Source: Sipunculus nudus
Taxonomy: Eukaryota > Annelida > Sipuncula > Golfingiida > Sipunculidae
DNA length: 64,000 nucleotides
Assembly: GCA_026874595.1 (NCBI GenBank)
Contig: CM049320.1
Span: 46,638,714 to 46,702,713, forward strand
Reading direction: 5' to 3'
Below the pieces are notes generated by a model, which had not been told where the DNA came from, made no database searches, and saw only the letters and a list, made by a program, of their open reading frames with translations. The translations under genes were made by a program, and so were the position numbers. Shown piece after piece: positions 14,346-25,628 of this stretch; the first letter of the stretch is position 1, and each line of letters starts with the position of its first letter.

Positions 14346-15433
14346 TTATTGTGTGATATTTAAGAATTTGGCCCAGTAGTTTTTGGGAAGATCTTTGTAG
14401 CCACTGAGCTAAAATGGGCTGTTATGGCATATGACTAAATTCAGCTTCCCATAACTCAGCCAAAAGTCACTGAACTGAGACCATTTGAGCAAACTTCAAA
14501 AAGCACTACCCTAGGATCATATCTGTGCGATATTAAACAATTTAGCCATATGGTTTCAGAGAAAAAGTTTTTTGTGATACGGGCACTGATGACCCCTGTA
14601 CAAAAAAGGCTGATGCAGGTGGTGCCACCAATACCTCAATTTCAGTTATGACTCATGTGGCCAACATGGGCATAAAATTTGGTGATGATAGCTCCAGCCG
14701 CTTCTGAGATTGTCATTTTAGTATGGTTTTTTGGACAGATGACTAAGTTCAACTTCCTGTAACATGGCCAAATATCACCGAACTTAAAACATTCGTACAA
14801 ACTTGAGAGAGATTGTTCCAGGAATCATTTTTGTGAAATATTAGACAATTTGGCTGAACATTTTCAGAGAAGAAGATTTTTAAAGTTTTTTTTTAGCTTT
14901 TTCTCTATAAAATCTAAGAAAATGCAGTTAGCCAAAAAATAAGCAAAATCTGCTAGAGTTTTTTAGAGGACTTATTTATTGCATAAAATTTTGTGATGCT
15001 AACTCTTGTAGTTTTCTAGATAGTATGGGTTAATGTACAGATGACGGACAACGGACAGCATACGACGCCACACTATCCCATAAGCTCACAGATTCGCTTA
15101 AAAAATACAGGTGGCGCCACCAGTCTGCAGATACTGATGAAACACTCCACAAAAAATCATGGTGATCAATTCTTTAGTTGTTCAGACTAGAGATTTTGTA
15201 TCAAATATTCCATTATTCTTGGGGGTAATTGGGAGCCCAATAGCTCGAAGAATATGGGTAACAAAGACATAATTCCAGGTTTCCAAGGAGACTTTTCATG
15301 ACTAACAGTCAGCTGAGCTAAAAAAGGAGAATGGTCCACCATTGTTCTCTAAAACTGCATTGCATACAATACTGAGCGATACCTCATTTTAAAGGTTATC
15401 GTTCCAGCAGTGTCCTCGCTGATATGATAACAA

Positions 15434-15885
15434 ACAAGAGCACTGCAAAGCAGAGCATCCCCTGGCACGGGGCATAATTAGAATGGTTGAATTACACAGT
15501 GCGAAAATGAGGAGGGCAGCTCTCTGGCCTTGACCTTTGAGCCTGTGACCTCAAACTCAACAGGATTCTTCATCCATGGATGGGTGAGCCATGTGGAAGA
15601 TGAAAGGTTTTGGTCAAACATTTTGGCTTAAGTAGGGTCCACAAGCTTTTCCAAGAAGTGGGTTCTTTTGCCGTGACCTTTGACCTGTGACCTCAAAATC
15701 GATAGGGTTCTTCATCCATGGGTGGGTTAGCCATATGTGCCAGAAAATAGGTTTTGGGCAAATGGTTTGGCTTGAAATCGAGCCATAAGCCAATTACGGA
15801 CTTGGACAGATGGACAGACAGAAGGAAGCACAAATGGAGGTTTACTATATCCCTTTTGCAACATCATTGCAAAAGGGATAATAAT
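15434..15885 (+). mobile_element. F6 element, short, with a perfect 3' hairpin
   Basis: It starts ACAAGAGCACTGCAAAGCAG (CTGC/GCAG and CCCC/GGGG small stems) and ends in a 14-bp perfect stem, TATCCCTTTTGCAA (15848-15861) and TTGCAAAAGGGATA (15867-15880), around a 5-nt loop. It holds two repeats of about 145 bp with tgacctttgacct-like motifs and a cagatggacagacagaagga microsatellite just before the hairpin. It follows the F2 plan but is only about 450 bp. Confidence 0.65.
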
Positions 15886-16052
15886 TTTCAATGTACACAT
15901 CGTTGTGTCATCCTTTCCTTGGTTTTTAAGATAATTATTTGTGTCATCCTTACCTGGGTTTTAAGATTATTATTTTGAGTCATTTATAATTAGTTAATTT
16001 ATTTGATAAAGTAGCATTAATTAAGGCTAACAAATTGACCAACAAAGCTTAC

Positions 16053-16157
16053 CATGTTTGCCTGTGTTTTTCAATGTCCAGGCACTGCCAGGTGCCCGAA
16101 GGTCCCAGCCCACCATATGACCATTTGCTGTGGCATACACCAGGATTGACTGTGAAC
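16053..16157 (-). CDS. PIK3R4: PIK3R4/VPS15 exon, WD40 blade with GWDLR
   Basis: This 105-bp exon on the minus strand lies between acceptor TTCACTGCAG and donor CATG|GTAAGC. It enters in phase 1, completing the glycine codon opened by the 31679-31767 exon, and leaves in phase 1. The peptide contains SQSILVYATANGHMVGWDLR followed by APGSAWTLK, matching the PIK3R4 segment [20 protein letters not shown] and AWTLK as remembered. The GWD triad closes a WD40 blade. No frameshift or stop is present. The next PIK3R4 exon should start LITSF-like; I could not find it between here and position 1, so it probably lies beyond the window. A 32-bp minisatellite starts about 120 bp away on the upstream intron side. 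Confidence 0.9.
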
Positions 16158-16276
16158 CTGCAGTGAATAAGAGATACAGTGGGTCATGATGATCAGGTGA
16201 AGCTGATTTCTGTCAATTTGTAATAATCTGGTTATAGTCTGAATTTGTTTGCACATTATCATTTGTACATTCATGG

Positions 16277-16690
16277 TAAGTGCCCATGCCTTTAGATCAT
16301 ACACCCTGTAAGTGCCCACGCCTTTAGATTATACACCCTGTAAGTGCCCATCCCTTTAGATTATACACCCTGTAAGTGCCCACGCTCTTAGATTATACAC
16401 CCTGTAAGTGCCCACGCTCTTAGATTATACACCCTGTAAGTGCCCATGCCTTTGGATTATAAACCCTGTAAGTGCCCATGCCTTTAGATTATATATCCTG
16501 TAAGTGCCCATGCCTTTAGATTATACACACTGTAAGTGCCCATGCCTTTAGATTATACACCCTGTAAGTGCCCATGCCTTTAGATTATACACCCTGTAAG
16601 TGCCCATGCCTTAAGATTATACACTGTAAGTGTCCATGCCTTTAGATTATACACCCTGTAAGTGCCCATGCTCTTAAATTATACACCCTG
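16277..16690. repeat. 32-bp minisatellite, about 13 copies
   Basis: The unit starts TAAGTGCCCATGCCTTTAGA and ends TTATACACCCTG (32 bp). It repeats about 13 times with few changes; one copy lost a few bases near 16620. There are no unique spacers, so it is not a CRISPR array. It lies 120 bp upstream of the PIK3R4 exon at 16053-16157, within the intron. Confidence 0.92.
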
Positions 16691-16785
16691 CATTGCAAAT
16701 TATTTGATGCCTTCTTTCATTTCATTGCCCAGCCAAATATTCCCCCCCTGTCAGGAACTCCAAACAGTCCCACAGAGCTCAAGCT

Positions 16786-16968
16786 GAGTCAATGCTAGGT
16801 GAAGCTGTCATGTCATATACATAAACTGAGCTGTGTCAATTCTAGGTGAAGCTGTCATGTAATATACATAAACCCAGCAAAGTCAATCTTAGGTGAAGCT
16901 GTCATGTCATATATATAAACCGGGCTGTGTCAATACTAGGTGAAGCTGTCATGTCATATACAATAAGG
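16786..16968. repeat. 47-bp minisatellite, four copies
   Basis: Four units begin gtcaat-ctaggtgaagct at 16788, 16834, 16882 and 16929 (periods 46-48 bp), with tgtcatgtcatatacataaa following. It is an intronic tandem repeat. Confidence 0.88.
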
Positions 16969-16969
16969 C

Positions 16970-19900
16970 GCTCAGCTGAAGTTTGAGATTTTTGCAAATG
17001 CAAAATATGCAAAATATTTTATTGTTAAGTTTTTTCATATATATAAGCAAATGAGAAGCTGAGAGGAAAGGGGCCCTCCTACTTGGTTAAGGTAAAGTTC
17101 TAAATATATGATTGCAAAACTAATACTCTGACAAGACTGTCATGAAAAAAAAAAACAGTAAAAGTTTTTAGATACTGTGATGTATATGAAACATTTACAG
17201 ATGGACAGGCAAGTGGACAGAATGGACTAATACCTTTATTTCAATTTCAAGGGAATAATGCATTTAAGTTTATATTAAAGCCTATTTTTTTAGCATATCC
17301 ACTTTTTCCATTAATAGTTTTTATCAGATTCATTTTGATTATTTACAAGTTTTATAAATTTGTAATAAAAAATCTGAAAATATAAGTTAAAATATCAGCA
17401 TTCGAAGTTGCAATCATTATTTATCAAGAGTGCAGCTCATATCGGGTCATATTATGCATACCCATATATTTTGTTATTTTTAAATTACAAATTTTTTAAA
17501 CTGAATTTGAATAAAAAATGACACAACATGGCATCTTCAAGATTATTACTTAAATCCCTATTAAAAAGTTTTGTACATTGGAGTTTTCATTATATACTTA
17601 ATTTTATTCACCGAAATAAAAGATTCAGTAAATTTGATAAAATAAAAACATCTTTTCACATAAAGTATACACACTGTTAGTTGAATTAGGGACAAACAAC
17701 AGTGCTAATTACTATCTCAGCTATAATTTATTACTGGAATTAATAGTCAATTTCACACATACTTATCTGATGAACATCCACACTTTCATTGCAATACACC
17801 ACTTTGTGGACACAATTAAATGTGCACTTTAATCATTGTTACCCTGGTGGTACAATACAAAATCTAAAATATATCATAGCCTAAAATAAGAATTAATCAA
17901 ATACAGAAAATTATAACATTCATCTAGTTAATGCACCATCTGGGGGGGGGGGAGTGCAGGGCAGAGGGGAAGCTGAGCCAAGAAAAGCTACCTGGAGAGG
18001 GTTACCTAACACAAGTGAAGGCTGTACTACTAGGTGGGTCTGATGTAAACAACACTTGACATGGTGTATGAAAACTTGAATAAAAGCTTCTCTTTTCAAT
18101 CAATTACTTTGAAATTTCAGATTTTAAAAGATTAAATCCTTATGTATATATGCTGTGAAAATTATAACAACAGTGCTTCTTGGAAAAAACGTGCCATAGC
18201 CAAATTTGGACTGAATTTAAGGTATTGATAATTTATTTATGCTAATAACTTGAAAAATTTGCAAAATTCAGATCTAATTATCGGTAAACAATTGAATCTT
18301 GATTTAATATACTTATATCCCTGAAAAAAGTCTTCAGCTTCAGCAATGCTCATTTCAAGCAAGTAAATTTCCTGATTTTTCAAAAATTGCATTATATTTG
18401 GGCCCATAACTTCAAAACAATACTCAATACTTACCTAATTTTTGGTATGTTAACAGAAAATGTATGGGAGAATAAGAATACTAAATAAGATCAAGGGTTC
18501 ATACACTTCCAGCAGATCAAAATTTCATGACTTTTTCAGGACCTGCGACAAAAAAAAAATCATGTACTTTTCCTCATCACTTTGTTATGTAAATGTTACT
18601 AAGAAAACTTGATACAGATCATCCTTGCTCATTAAGATACGAAGAATATAGCTTACAGAATACATATATAGTTAAATATATTTAAGAGTCATTATTTAAA
18701 AAAATGTGGATTTTTTTAAAATTTTCCTCTCAATGTTAAAACAAATATTTGCATGGGCATTAGGATATTAAACCATTAAATTGAACACATGGAATGATTA
18801 AGTAAAACAATCTGGTTTAACAGTTCAGTCTTGCATTTTTTTAAAGATTAAATGTTCAAATGAAAACTTTTTAATATTGAGAATGAAATATAACACCTGA
18901 CAAGTTTTCAAACTGTCAATTAAATTACTTTCAAACACAGAGATGCAACAACCAAAGAATCAATCAGGGTGGTATATGGTATCAGAGAACAAACACTGTT
19001 TAATTCGGGTTAGCAAGAAATGCACCATTTACTTTGATGTATTACTATTTTAAATTAATCAATGTTCTGTCATCAGTTTGATATATGGAAGAAAAAGAAA
19101 GATCTTGATTAAGGTAATAAATTCAACTATCTTAAAGAGGTCCAGTGACATTAGCTACTAATACTGTATGATTGTGAACCTGTCACTTTAATCCAAGCTC
19201 ACGTCGGCATTTATTCCCCTATTATCGCTCGTATAACGCTTCCGAGTACCAAAGAAATGTTTTGAATTATCATGTTCCAATCTACATAAACATGAAATAT
19301 AATATGTTCTCAATTATCGTTTCATAAAAATAAGTAAAACTACACATATATAAGTGTTTGGCTGGTTCCAAAGCGGTAAAGTCCTGTCATCATATTCCTT
19401 GCCGTCAGCCATGAGGCATGCACGGTTGCACCGACTGGGGCGCACATGAACACGCTGTGTACAGGACATGGCGTTGAAATAAGACCAGTTGTAAGAAGAT
19501 TTATTTTCGAAAAAAATATTGGATATTACAGTAAGTTTTAACCACCGTGCAAATTTAAGCTATTTAAATAATACATGTAATTGAGAAGCATACAACAATT
19601 TTTTTGCACCGGAAAACACCATCAAAGTTATCGGGGAGTAATAAAGCGGGAAAACTTTGGCGCCCATGGTATCGTTTACTCATTCCATCGAAATAGACCG
19701 GGTGGCTCTTTATCTGCGACATCTGTCTGGACAATCCTTCGTCAATCTTTCATTTTTTATCTTTAAACCTTAAATATTTTGTTTTAACTCTTGGTTTATC
19801 AGACCGGTATGTGTATTCAAAACGTCCCGTCAGTTCTACCAACAGGAGTACGGGCTGAATCAGTGAATACAGGTGTAGGCGGCAACGGTTTCCCGCCAAA

Positions 19901-20495
19901 CCATCTGGCATGCACAGGCTATGAAATGCTAGTCGTGCATACAAGAGGCATCATTGGCATTTTGGATAAGACTTTCTCGCAAGACAGTATATATAATATT
20001 AATCCGTTTTTGTTTTTTTGTTTAGTTATGAACTTAAGGGATACACACAGTGGCGTCAATTTTTCTTCCGGGGGGTGGGTGGGGGGGGGGGGGGGGTGGT
20101 GGTGGTGACTTTACATATATAGGCAATAAGTGGGGGGGGGGGGAAGATTACATTGGCCATCCCCCCTTGCCAAAAAGTGGGGTATATATACTCCCCATCC
20201 CCCCTATATTGACACCCTGGATACACAAATGCTTGGGGTTTGGGCATTATAAATTCGCTATGCAACAGAAGGCCTGGGAGGGCAGGGATTGGGCATTAAA
20301 ACTTGGTAGACTCCCGGAAAAAGGGAGTGTTGGAATCTCTAACTGGATAATAATTATGCCATCGTAATGACTATAAAGGCAACATTCTGTTATATATACC
20401 TTTCTGAAAATCGCAGCATATTATACTTTTCTTTCATTTTAAAAACTTATTTTTTAAATTGTAATTTTCAATACAAAACAGTCTTTCATCACTGA
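16970..20495. other. Intron, mostly unique; F2-like piece and a CpG-richer patch
   Basis: AT-rich intron. About 18120-18460 resembles the F2 internal segment at 5640-5830. Long G runs occur near 17942 and at 20070-20106 and 20132-20143, with C runs near 20161 and 20192. From about 19180 to 19990 the sequence has more CG dinucleotides and fewer repeats than its surroundings; several short open frames there show no recognisable protein. No exon is supported. Confidence 0.45.
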
Positions 20496-20499
20496 AAAC

Positions 20500-20735
20500 A
20501 AAGCCTACAGGCCTAATGCGAACCTGTGCAATAACTTTACACCAGGTATTATGCTTCAATGCTGGACCATTACTTTTCAAGAACATGTGTAACATGTATA
20601 TGAACAATGCAAGTACTAAACACTTAGAACAAGAAAAAATTAAACAAACATCACTGCTGAAATTCTGGCATGTGTGCACACAACACAAAAACTAGTGACC
20701 CATGGGTCATGACACTCAGCTGACAAGCATGACCT
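20500..20735 (+). mobile_element. F3 5' fragment followed by F2 5' end
   Basis: An F3 start (caaagcctacaggcctaat, GCGAACCTGTG at 20518-20528) runs about 190 bp, then switches after acacaaaaa to an F2-like 5' end with TGACCCATGGGTCA (20696-20709) and ctcagctga. Both are truncated. Confidence 0.65.
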
Positions 20736-21600
20736 GTATTTAAAGTCTTCCCAAACACCTGTCCTGCTATGGTATCAAAGGGCAAGCATAACAATAATTG
20801 CATAACTATAACGTTATATGTGAACTGTTAGATTACTATTTAAGTGAAGGCCTTATATCAATTAACTGAGTGAAACTGGAAAACATTTTTAGGAACAACA
20901 GTGAACAGGATTTTGTGATCAGACCAGGAACTCTCTATATGCGGTGATTTATAGGGTTTCTAAGACCCCTAAATTTAAGTCTCTTTCCCCTGTGAGGGTC
21001 ATTAGAATTTCTCCAGAGAGAGAGAGCTGTGAACACACATATGCGGCAAAAGTACTTCAGAATCTATGTTCTTTTTAACATAATTTCCCATACTTTTCTA
21101 CACATACCCCACTCAAAGGTCCCAGAAAACTGACAAACTTTTTTTTTCATAAGGCAAACCCTGATATAACAGGAATACACAAGATTTATAATTAAATTTT
21201 TGAGTGACAAATTGGAGTTATGTCACTTTTTAAATTTTCCTTTTTCAAAGAACATCCAGCCATTCATTTCTTTTTATATAATTTGAGCTGAAGAACATAA
21301 TGGCTGTAGTTTTCTGGTATCAAAATACAGGGCATAATGCATAATAAATGAAAACATTACACATTGCATGACGAATAACCATAACAAGTGTCAGGAATGC
21401 ATGAATGAATGTCTGATAAAATGACATCGTTGATGAAACTTAACAGTCAATAATACAAGAATAACCAGATGTCTGGAATCATGGAGCAATTGTAAGGGAG
21501 GCCTCCCCACAGTACCCACTTACAACCCTCCACCCACCCCCAGTAACCTGCAATGAGCAGTAATAGGGAAAGCATGGATAGGGTATGCAGCTTTAAAATT
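20736..21600. other. Intron, nothing recognised
   Basis: AT-rich unique-looking sequence without exon, hairpin or repeat that I could identify. Confidence 0.4.
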
Positions 21601-22077
21601 AGGTTCTCCAATCAGTAGATGAACCATATGAGAAAAATTGAAGGTTTGGGATGAAAGGTTTGCTTTAAAATGCATCCTCAAGCTTTTCAAAGAATTGGGT
21701 CCTGTGACCGGACCTTGACTTCAAAATAATTACAGTTTTTCCCCTGTTGGCAGGTGGGCTGCATGTGACAGATGGAAGGTTTGGGATGAAAGGTTAAGCT
21801 CAAAGTTCGCCCAATATGGTTTTCTAAGAAGTGGGTCCTGTGACTTTCACATCTAACCTTGAGACCGAACAATAAATAATGTTCTTCCCCTGTTGGTTGA
21901 TGATCCATACTTGGCAGATGGAAGGTTCTGGATGAAAAGTCTGACTTGAAATGCATCCACAACTTCTTCAAGAAGTTGGTCCTGTGACATTGACCTTTGA
22001 CCCTAAGACCTAAATATCAAAAGGTTTATTCCTCTATTGACATGTAAGGTTTGGGATGATTATTTTGGCTATAAGAA
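21601..22077 (+). repeat. Tandem repeats of about 150 bp with gaccttgac motifs
   Basis: Units with tggaaggtttgggatgaaag, then an aaatgcatcc-like segment, then gggtcctgtgacc and a ttcccctgttgg-like segment repeat about three times. Related arrays are at 25020-25600 and in F6. F5 is inserted at their right edge. Confidence 0.6.
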
Positions 22078-23755
22078 CTAGACATTTCTTGGCACCGCAG
22101 GTGCCAGAGTATCCCCAGACATAGTAGGCCCCCCCTTTATGAATTGGTCCCCATTTTTAACAGCATATACTGACACTTGGCAAGCAACTATTGTTTCTTC
22201 CATCTATCAATCCACAATCTTTTTGAAGATGTTGGTCCTGTGACCTTGATCTTTGACCTCATGACCCCAAAATCAATTAGGGTCTTGCTTTTCCAATGGG
22301 ACATATACAAGTCAAGTTTGAAATCTATACATCAATAAAAGCATGAATTATCATCCAGAAACTAATTTTTGGACAGATGGCTCCTGTGACCTTCAACTTT
22401 GACCTTGTGACCTCAAAACTGATAGGGTTCTTCCTCTCTTGGCAGGTGAACTATATGTGCAAGATGAAAGATCTGAGATGAGATGTTTGGCTGAAAATGC
22501 ATCCACATCTTTTTAAAGATGTGTCCTGTGACCTCATGACCCCAAAATCAATTAGGGTCTTGCTTTTCTAATGGGACATATAGGTCAAGTTTGAAATCCA
22601 TACATCAATAAAAGCAGGAATTATCATCCAGAAACTAATTTTTGGACAGATGGCTCCTGTGACCTTCACCTTTGACCTTGTGACCTCAAAATTGATAGGG
22701 GTCTTCCACTCTTGGCAGGTGAACTATATGTGCAAGATGAAAGATCTGAGATGAATTGTTTGGCTGAAAATGCATCTACAATCTTTTTAAAGATGTGTCC
22801 TGTGACCTTGACCTTTGACCTCATGACCCCAAAATCAATTGGAGTCTTGCTTTTTCAATAGGACATATATAAGTCAAGTTTGAAATCAATACATCAATAA
22901 AAGCAGGAATTATCATCCAGAAACTAATTTTTTGACAGACAGCTCCTGTGGCCTTGACCTTTGACCTTGTGACCCCAAATTGATATGGATCATCTACTAT
23001 TTGCAAGTGAGCTGTATATTCAAGATGGAAGACCTGGGATGAAAGTTTGGCATAAACTGCATCCACAGTATCTTTTAAGATGCAAGTCCTTTGACCTCAC
23101 GACCCTAGAACCTATAGGGTTCTTATTTTAGTGGTGGGCCATACATAAGTCACGTTTGAAATCCATATGGCTATCAACACTGGAGATATCATAAGAGGTG
23201 GCTGATTTTCACCAAATATGGACACATTAAAGGTCAAGGCCACTTTCATGGTAAAGGTCATGACCCAAATGTAAATTGACCTTATCCCATAACCCATCTC
23301 TCTACATGTGCATAATATGAAAGAAATCTGTCTGTTAGTTTTTGACTTATAATGCTTACAGTACTGTCATGTGGCAATTATGGGGGAATTAAAAGGTGTA
23401 AAAACAAGAAAAGGATAATAGTTAGCACCACCAGTTTCCGGTATATCACAAGGCTATCCAAGATCTTCGGTCGCCTTGATTTTTGGACCAGTCCATGCAA
23501 GCTTACTTATTTAAGAATTTGTGTTATTTTCAGCAAAAATGGACCTATTCAAGGTCAAGGTCACTCTCCTAGCATAGGTCATGACCCCATTTTAAATAGG
23601 CTTCGTCCTCTTACCTATATCTGTACAAATGTAAAGTTTGAAAGAGATCAGTGAAATATTTTTTGAGTTATCCCATTCACAAGGTTTTTCTGTGGCGGCG
23701 GCAGCGGCAGGACCATCGTGAAACCATAGTATCCCGACTTTGTCTGGGGATACAA
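22078..23755 (+). mobile_element. F5 element, complete
   Basis: It begins CTAGACATTT, then the perfect hairpin GGCACC-GCA-GGTGCC (22091-22105), then subterminal GTATCCCCAGACA (22109-22121). It ends with the exact inverse TGTCTGGGGATAC (23741-23753), whose left partner gtatcccgact starts at 23729. Internal units of about 280 bp (aaaatcaatt at 22269, 22543, 22831) carry tgacctttgacct motifs. A ggcggcggcagcggcag stretch precedes the 3' hairpin, as in F1. It has no ORF. Confidence 0.82.
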
Positions 23756-24010
23756 TTTATTCTGGGTACTGCAAACCGCAAACACACCCTGTAACTCAGA
23801 GAATAAAGGTCACAGTGACCTAACTGCAGATCTGCAAGGAGATCTTTTTAGAACCTCTAAGACTGCATAGGGTTCATGTATCTAGCCCTTACAGTTACAA
23901 TTTGTGCCCTGCTAACGGCCGGATGGCTGGCTGGACGGACAGACGGAAGGACGACGAACAAAGACCCATCGCTATAACACAGCATGACTAAAAGTCAGCT
24001 GAGCTAAAAA
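23756..24010 (+). mobile_element. F2 3' terminal fragment
   Basis: Sequence like the F2 right part (gaataaaggtcacagtgacc), then a gacggacagacggaagga microsatellite, then the 3' end TCAGCTGAGC (23995-24004) and AAAAA. Confidence 0.65.
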
Positions 24011-25015
24011 TCACTAAAACTGCACTGACAAAAGGATTTCTAAGGTGGCTAACTGGCAGACATAATGGATTTCTGACAAGTCTGACATTTGATATCACAC
24101 ATCCTCCAATAAGAGACCAAACTTGTAGCAAATTCTCCAAAGGATGTTACAGTAATGAATGTCCAAAACAATTCAAAAGGCATTTTCAGGCCCTCATATT
24201 GGATTTATAGATATGCAAATGTAAAAAGTGTAAGTCCAATATTTTTTATTATCACTCTGCTTTTCAATGGGATCAGCAGGGTAGGTAAACCACAAAACCT
24301 GAAAGAAAATAAATACAGAAAGCATGACTAAAAGTCTTGTAATAAAAAAAAGGCCATCCTAAATCCAGGTACACATCCACATATTATGAGAACAAACATT
24401 TGCTTTTATATCTAGTGATTTTTATAAAAGGAAACTAAGTTTATTGCTATGATTCCATAAAATAAACTGCAAAATGTTCCCATCATCTTATAAATCAGTA
24501 GCTAAACCTTAATACTATACTCCCACAGTCTTAATGCCTGGCTGAAGCATCCCGGCAACAGTGTTTTTGTTATTTGCAGTAACGAGGTATTTATCACTCA
24601 GCCTTATCACTTAACAGGCTGATACAAAAGAGAGTCATATGTCATCAGCATCACTCACAATTACAGCCACACAGTGAGATGTATAAGTTGGAGTGCTATG
24701 GTTATATGTACAAGAAAAATAGAGATGGTCTACAAAGTAAGTTATTGTGAACATCCCTGACCTATGACCTTGGCCTTTTGACCACATATCAACTGGATTC
24801 TTTCTGAATGATGGGTAACTACTAACCACTTACATCTGGCCAGGTGTAATTACTTGGCTACCAAAGAGTGAATAACTTAGACCTGCAACCTTTAACCTCC
24901 TGACCAGCTGACCTCAAAATCAATAAGTTATTTCTTCATGCAAAAAGACCCATATATATGAAGTTTGAATCACATTCAGTGATGCATAGATGTGGCATAT
25001 GTGAAAGACTGAAGG
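24011..25015. other. Intron, nothing recognised
   Basis: AT-rich sequence with no supported gene or clear repeat. An acceptor-like TTTCTTTCAG on the minus strand near 24307 opens no usable frame. Confidence 0.4.
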
Positions 25016-25628
25016 TTTGGGTTGAACTGTTTCACTTGAAATATGTTCACAAGCTTTTACAACAATGTTGTGACCTTGACCTTTGACCTTTTGAACTCAA
25101 CATCAATAGGCTTCTTCCCCTATTGGTAGGAAAGCCATATATGACAGATGGAAAGTATAGATTGAAAAGTTTGCCTGAAAATGACTCCACGCAAGAAGAG
25201 GGTGCTGTGAACTTGACCTTTGACCTCAAAATCAACAGGTCTTTTCCCCTATTGGCAGAGAAGCAATATCAGTGCTGAAAGGATTGGAATGAAAGGTCTA
25301 GCTTGAAATGTGTCCACAACCTTTTCAAAGAAGTGGATCCTGTGACCCTGACCTTTGACCTTGTGACCTCAACATCTATAGGATTCTTCTACCACTTCGT
25401 AGGTGAGCTATATGTGAAAGATCAAAGAATTGGATGAAAGGTTTGGCTTGAAATGCATCCACAGGCTTTTCAAAGAAATTGGTTCTGTGACCTTGACCTT
25501 TGACCTTGTGACCTCAAAATAATTATGGTTCTTCCCCTGTTGGTAGGTGAGCTGTATGCAAAAGATGGAAGGTTTGGGATGAAAACCCATCGCTATAGCC
25601 CAGCATGACTGAAAGTCAGCTGAGCTAA
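25016..25628 (+). repeat. Tandem repeats of about 145 bp rich in perfect DR1 motifs, ending in an F2 3' end
   Basis: Four units each carry the 13-bp TGACCTTTGACCT, starting at 25077, 25214, 25349 and 25494. The array runs into an F2-type 3' end, TCAGCTGAGC (25616-25625), where F1 copy C is inserted. Confidence 0.7.

Larger units (their letters stand above)
8198..15100 (+). mobile_element. F3 element, split by two F1 copies
   Basis: The 5' end is ACAAGGCCTAC followed by subterminal GCGAACCTGTG (8218-8228). The 3' end is CACAGATTCGC (15087-15097, consensus CACAGGTTCGC, its inverse) followed by an A run. About 3.9 kb remain without the F1 inserts at 8477-9906 and 12777-14345. It contains gagtgaactcttgacc arrays, TTGGCAGTCTGCCAA/TATA modules and no ORF. 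An internal end-like motif at 12149-12159 suggests a composite origin or an internal duplication. Confidence 0.72.
7529..15322 (+). mobile_element. F2 element, split by a nested F3 element
   Basis: The 5' end ACAAGTGACCCATGGGTCA contains the 14-bp palindrome TGACCCATGGGTCA (7534-7547) and then CTCAGCTGA. The 3' end is TCAGCTGAGC (15309-15318) followed by an A run. The subterminal motifs are inverse copies. F2 sequence runs to about 8197 and resumes at about 15101. An uninterrupted relative at about 40330-40420 joins the two sides (ggtctataaaatagagaaaa to ccaccagtctgcag). F2 has no ORF. It is a non-autonomous DNA transposon of Helentron-associated type by structure; class assignment is inference. 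Confidence 0.75.

Noticed and set aside
16277-16690. Regular short repeats resembling a CRISPR array
   Set aside because: Units are contiguous with no unique spacers, and the DNA is animal nuclear sequence.
20050-20367. Glycine-rich frame
   Set aside because: Produced by long G runs; not protein-like outside them.
24215-24310. Possible extra PIK3R4 exon on the minus strand after TTTCTTTCAG
   Set aside because: In the phase required after the 31679 exon it hits a stop within ten codons, and the true next exon at 16053-16157 fits by phase and sequence.
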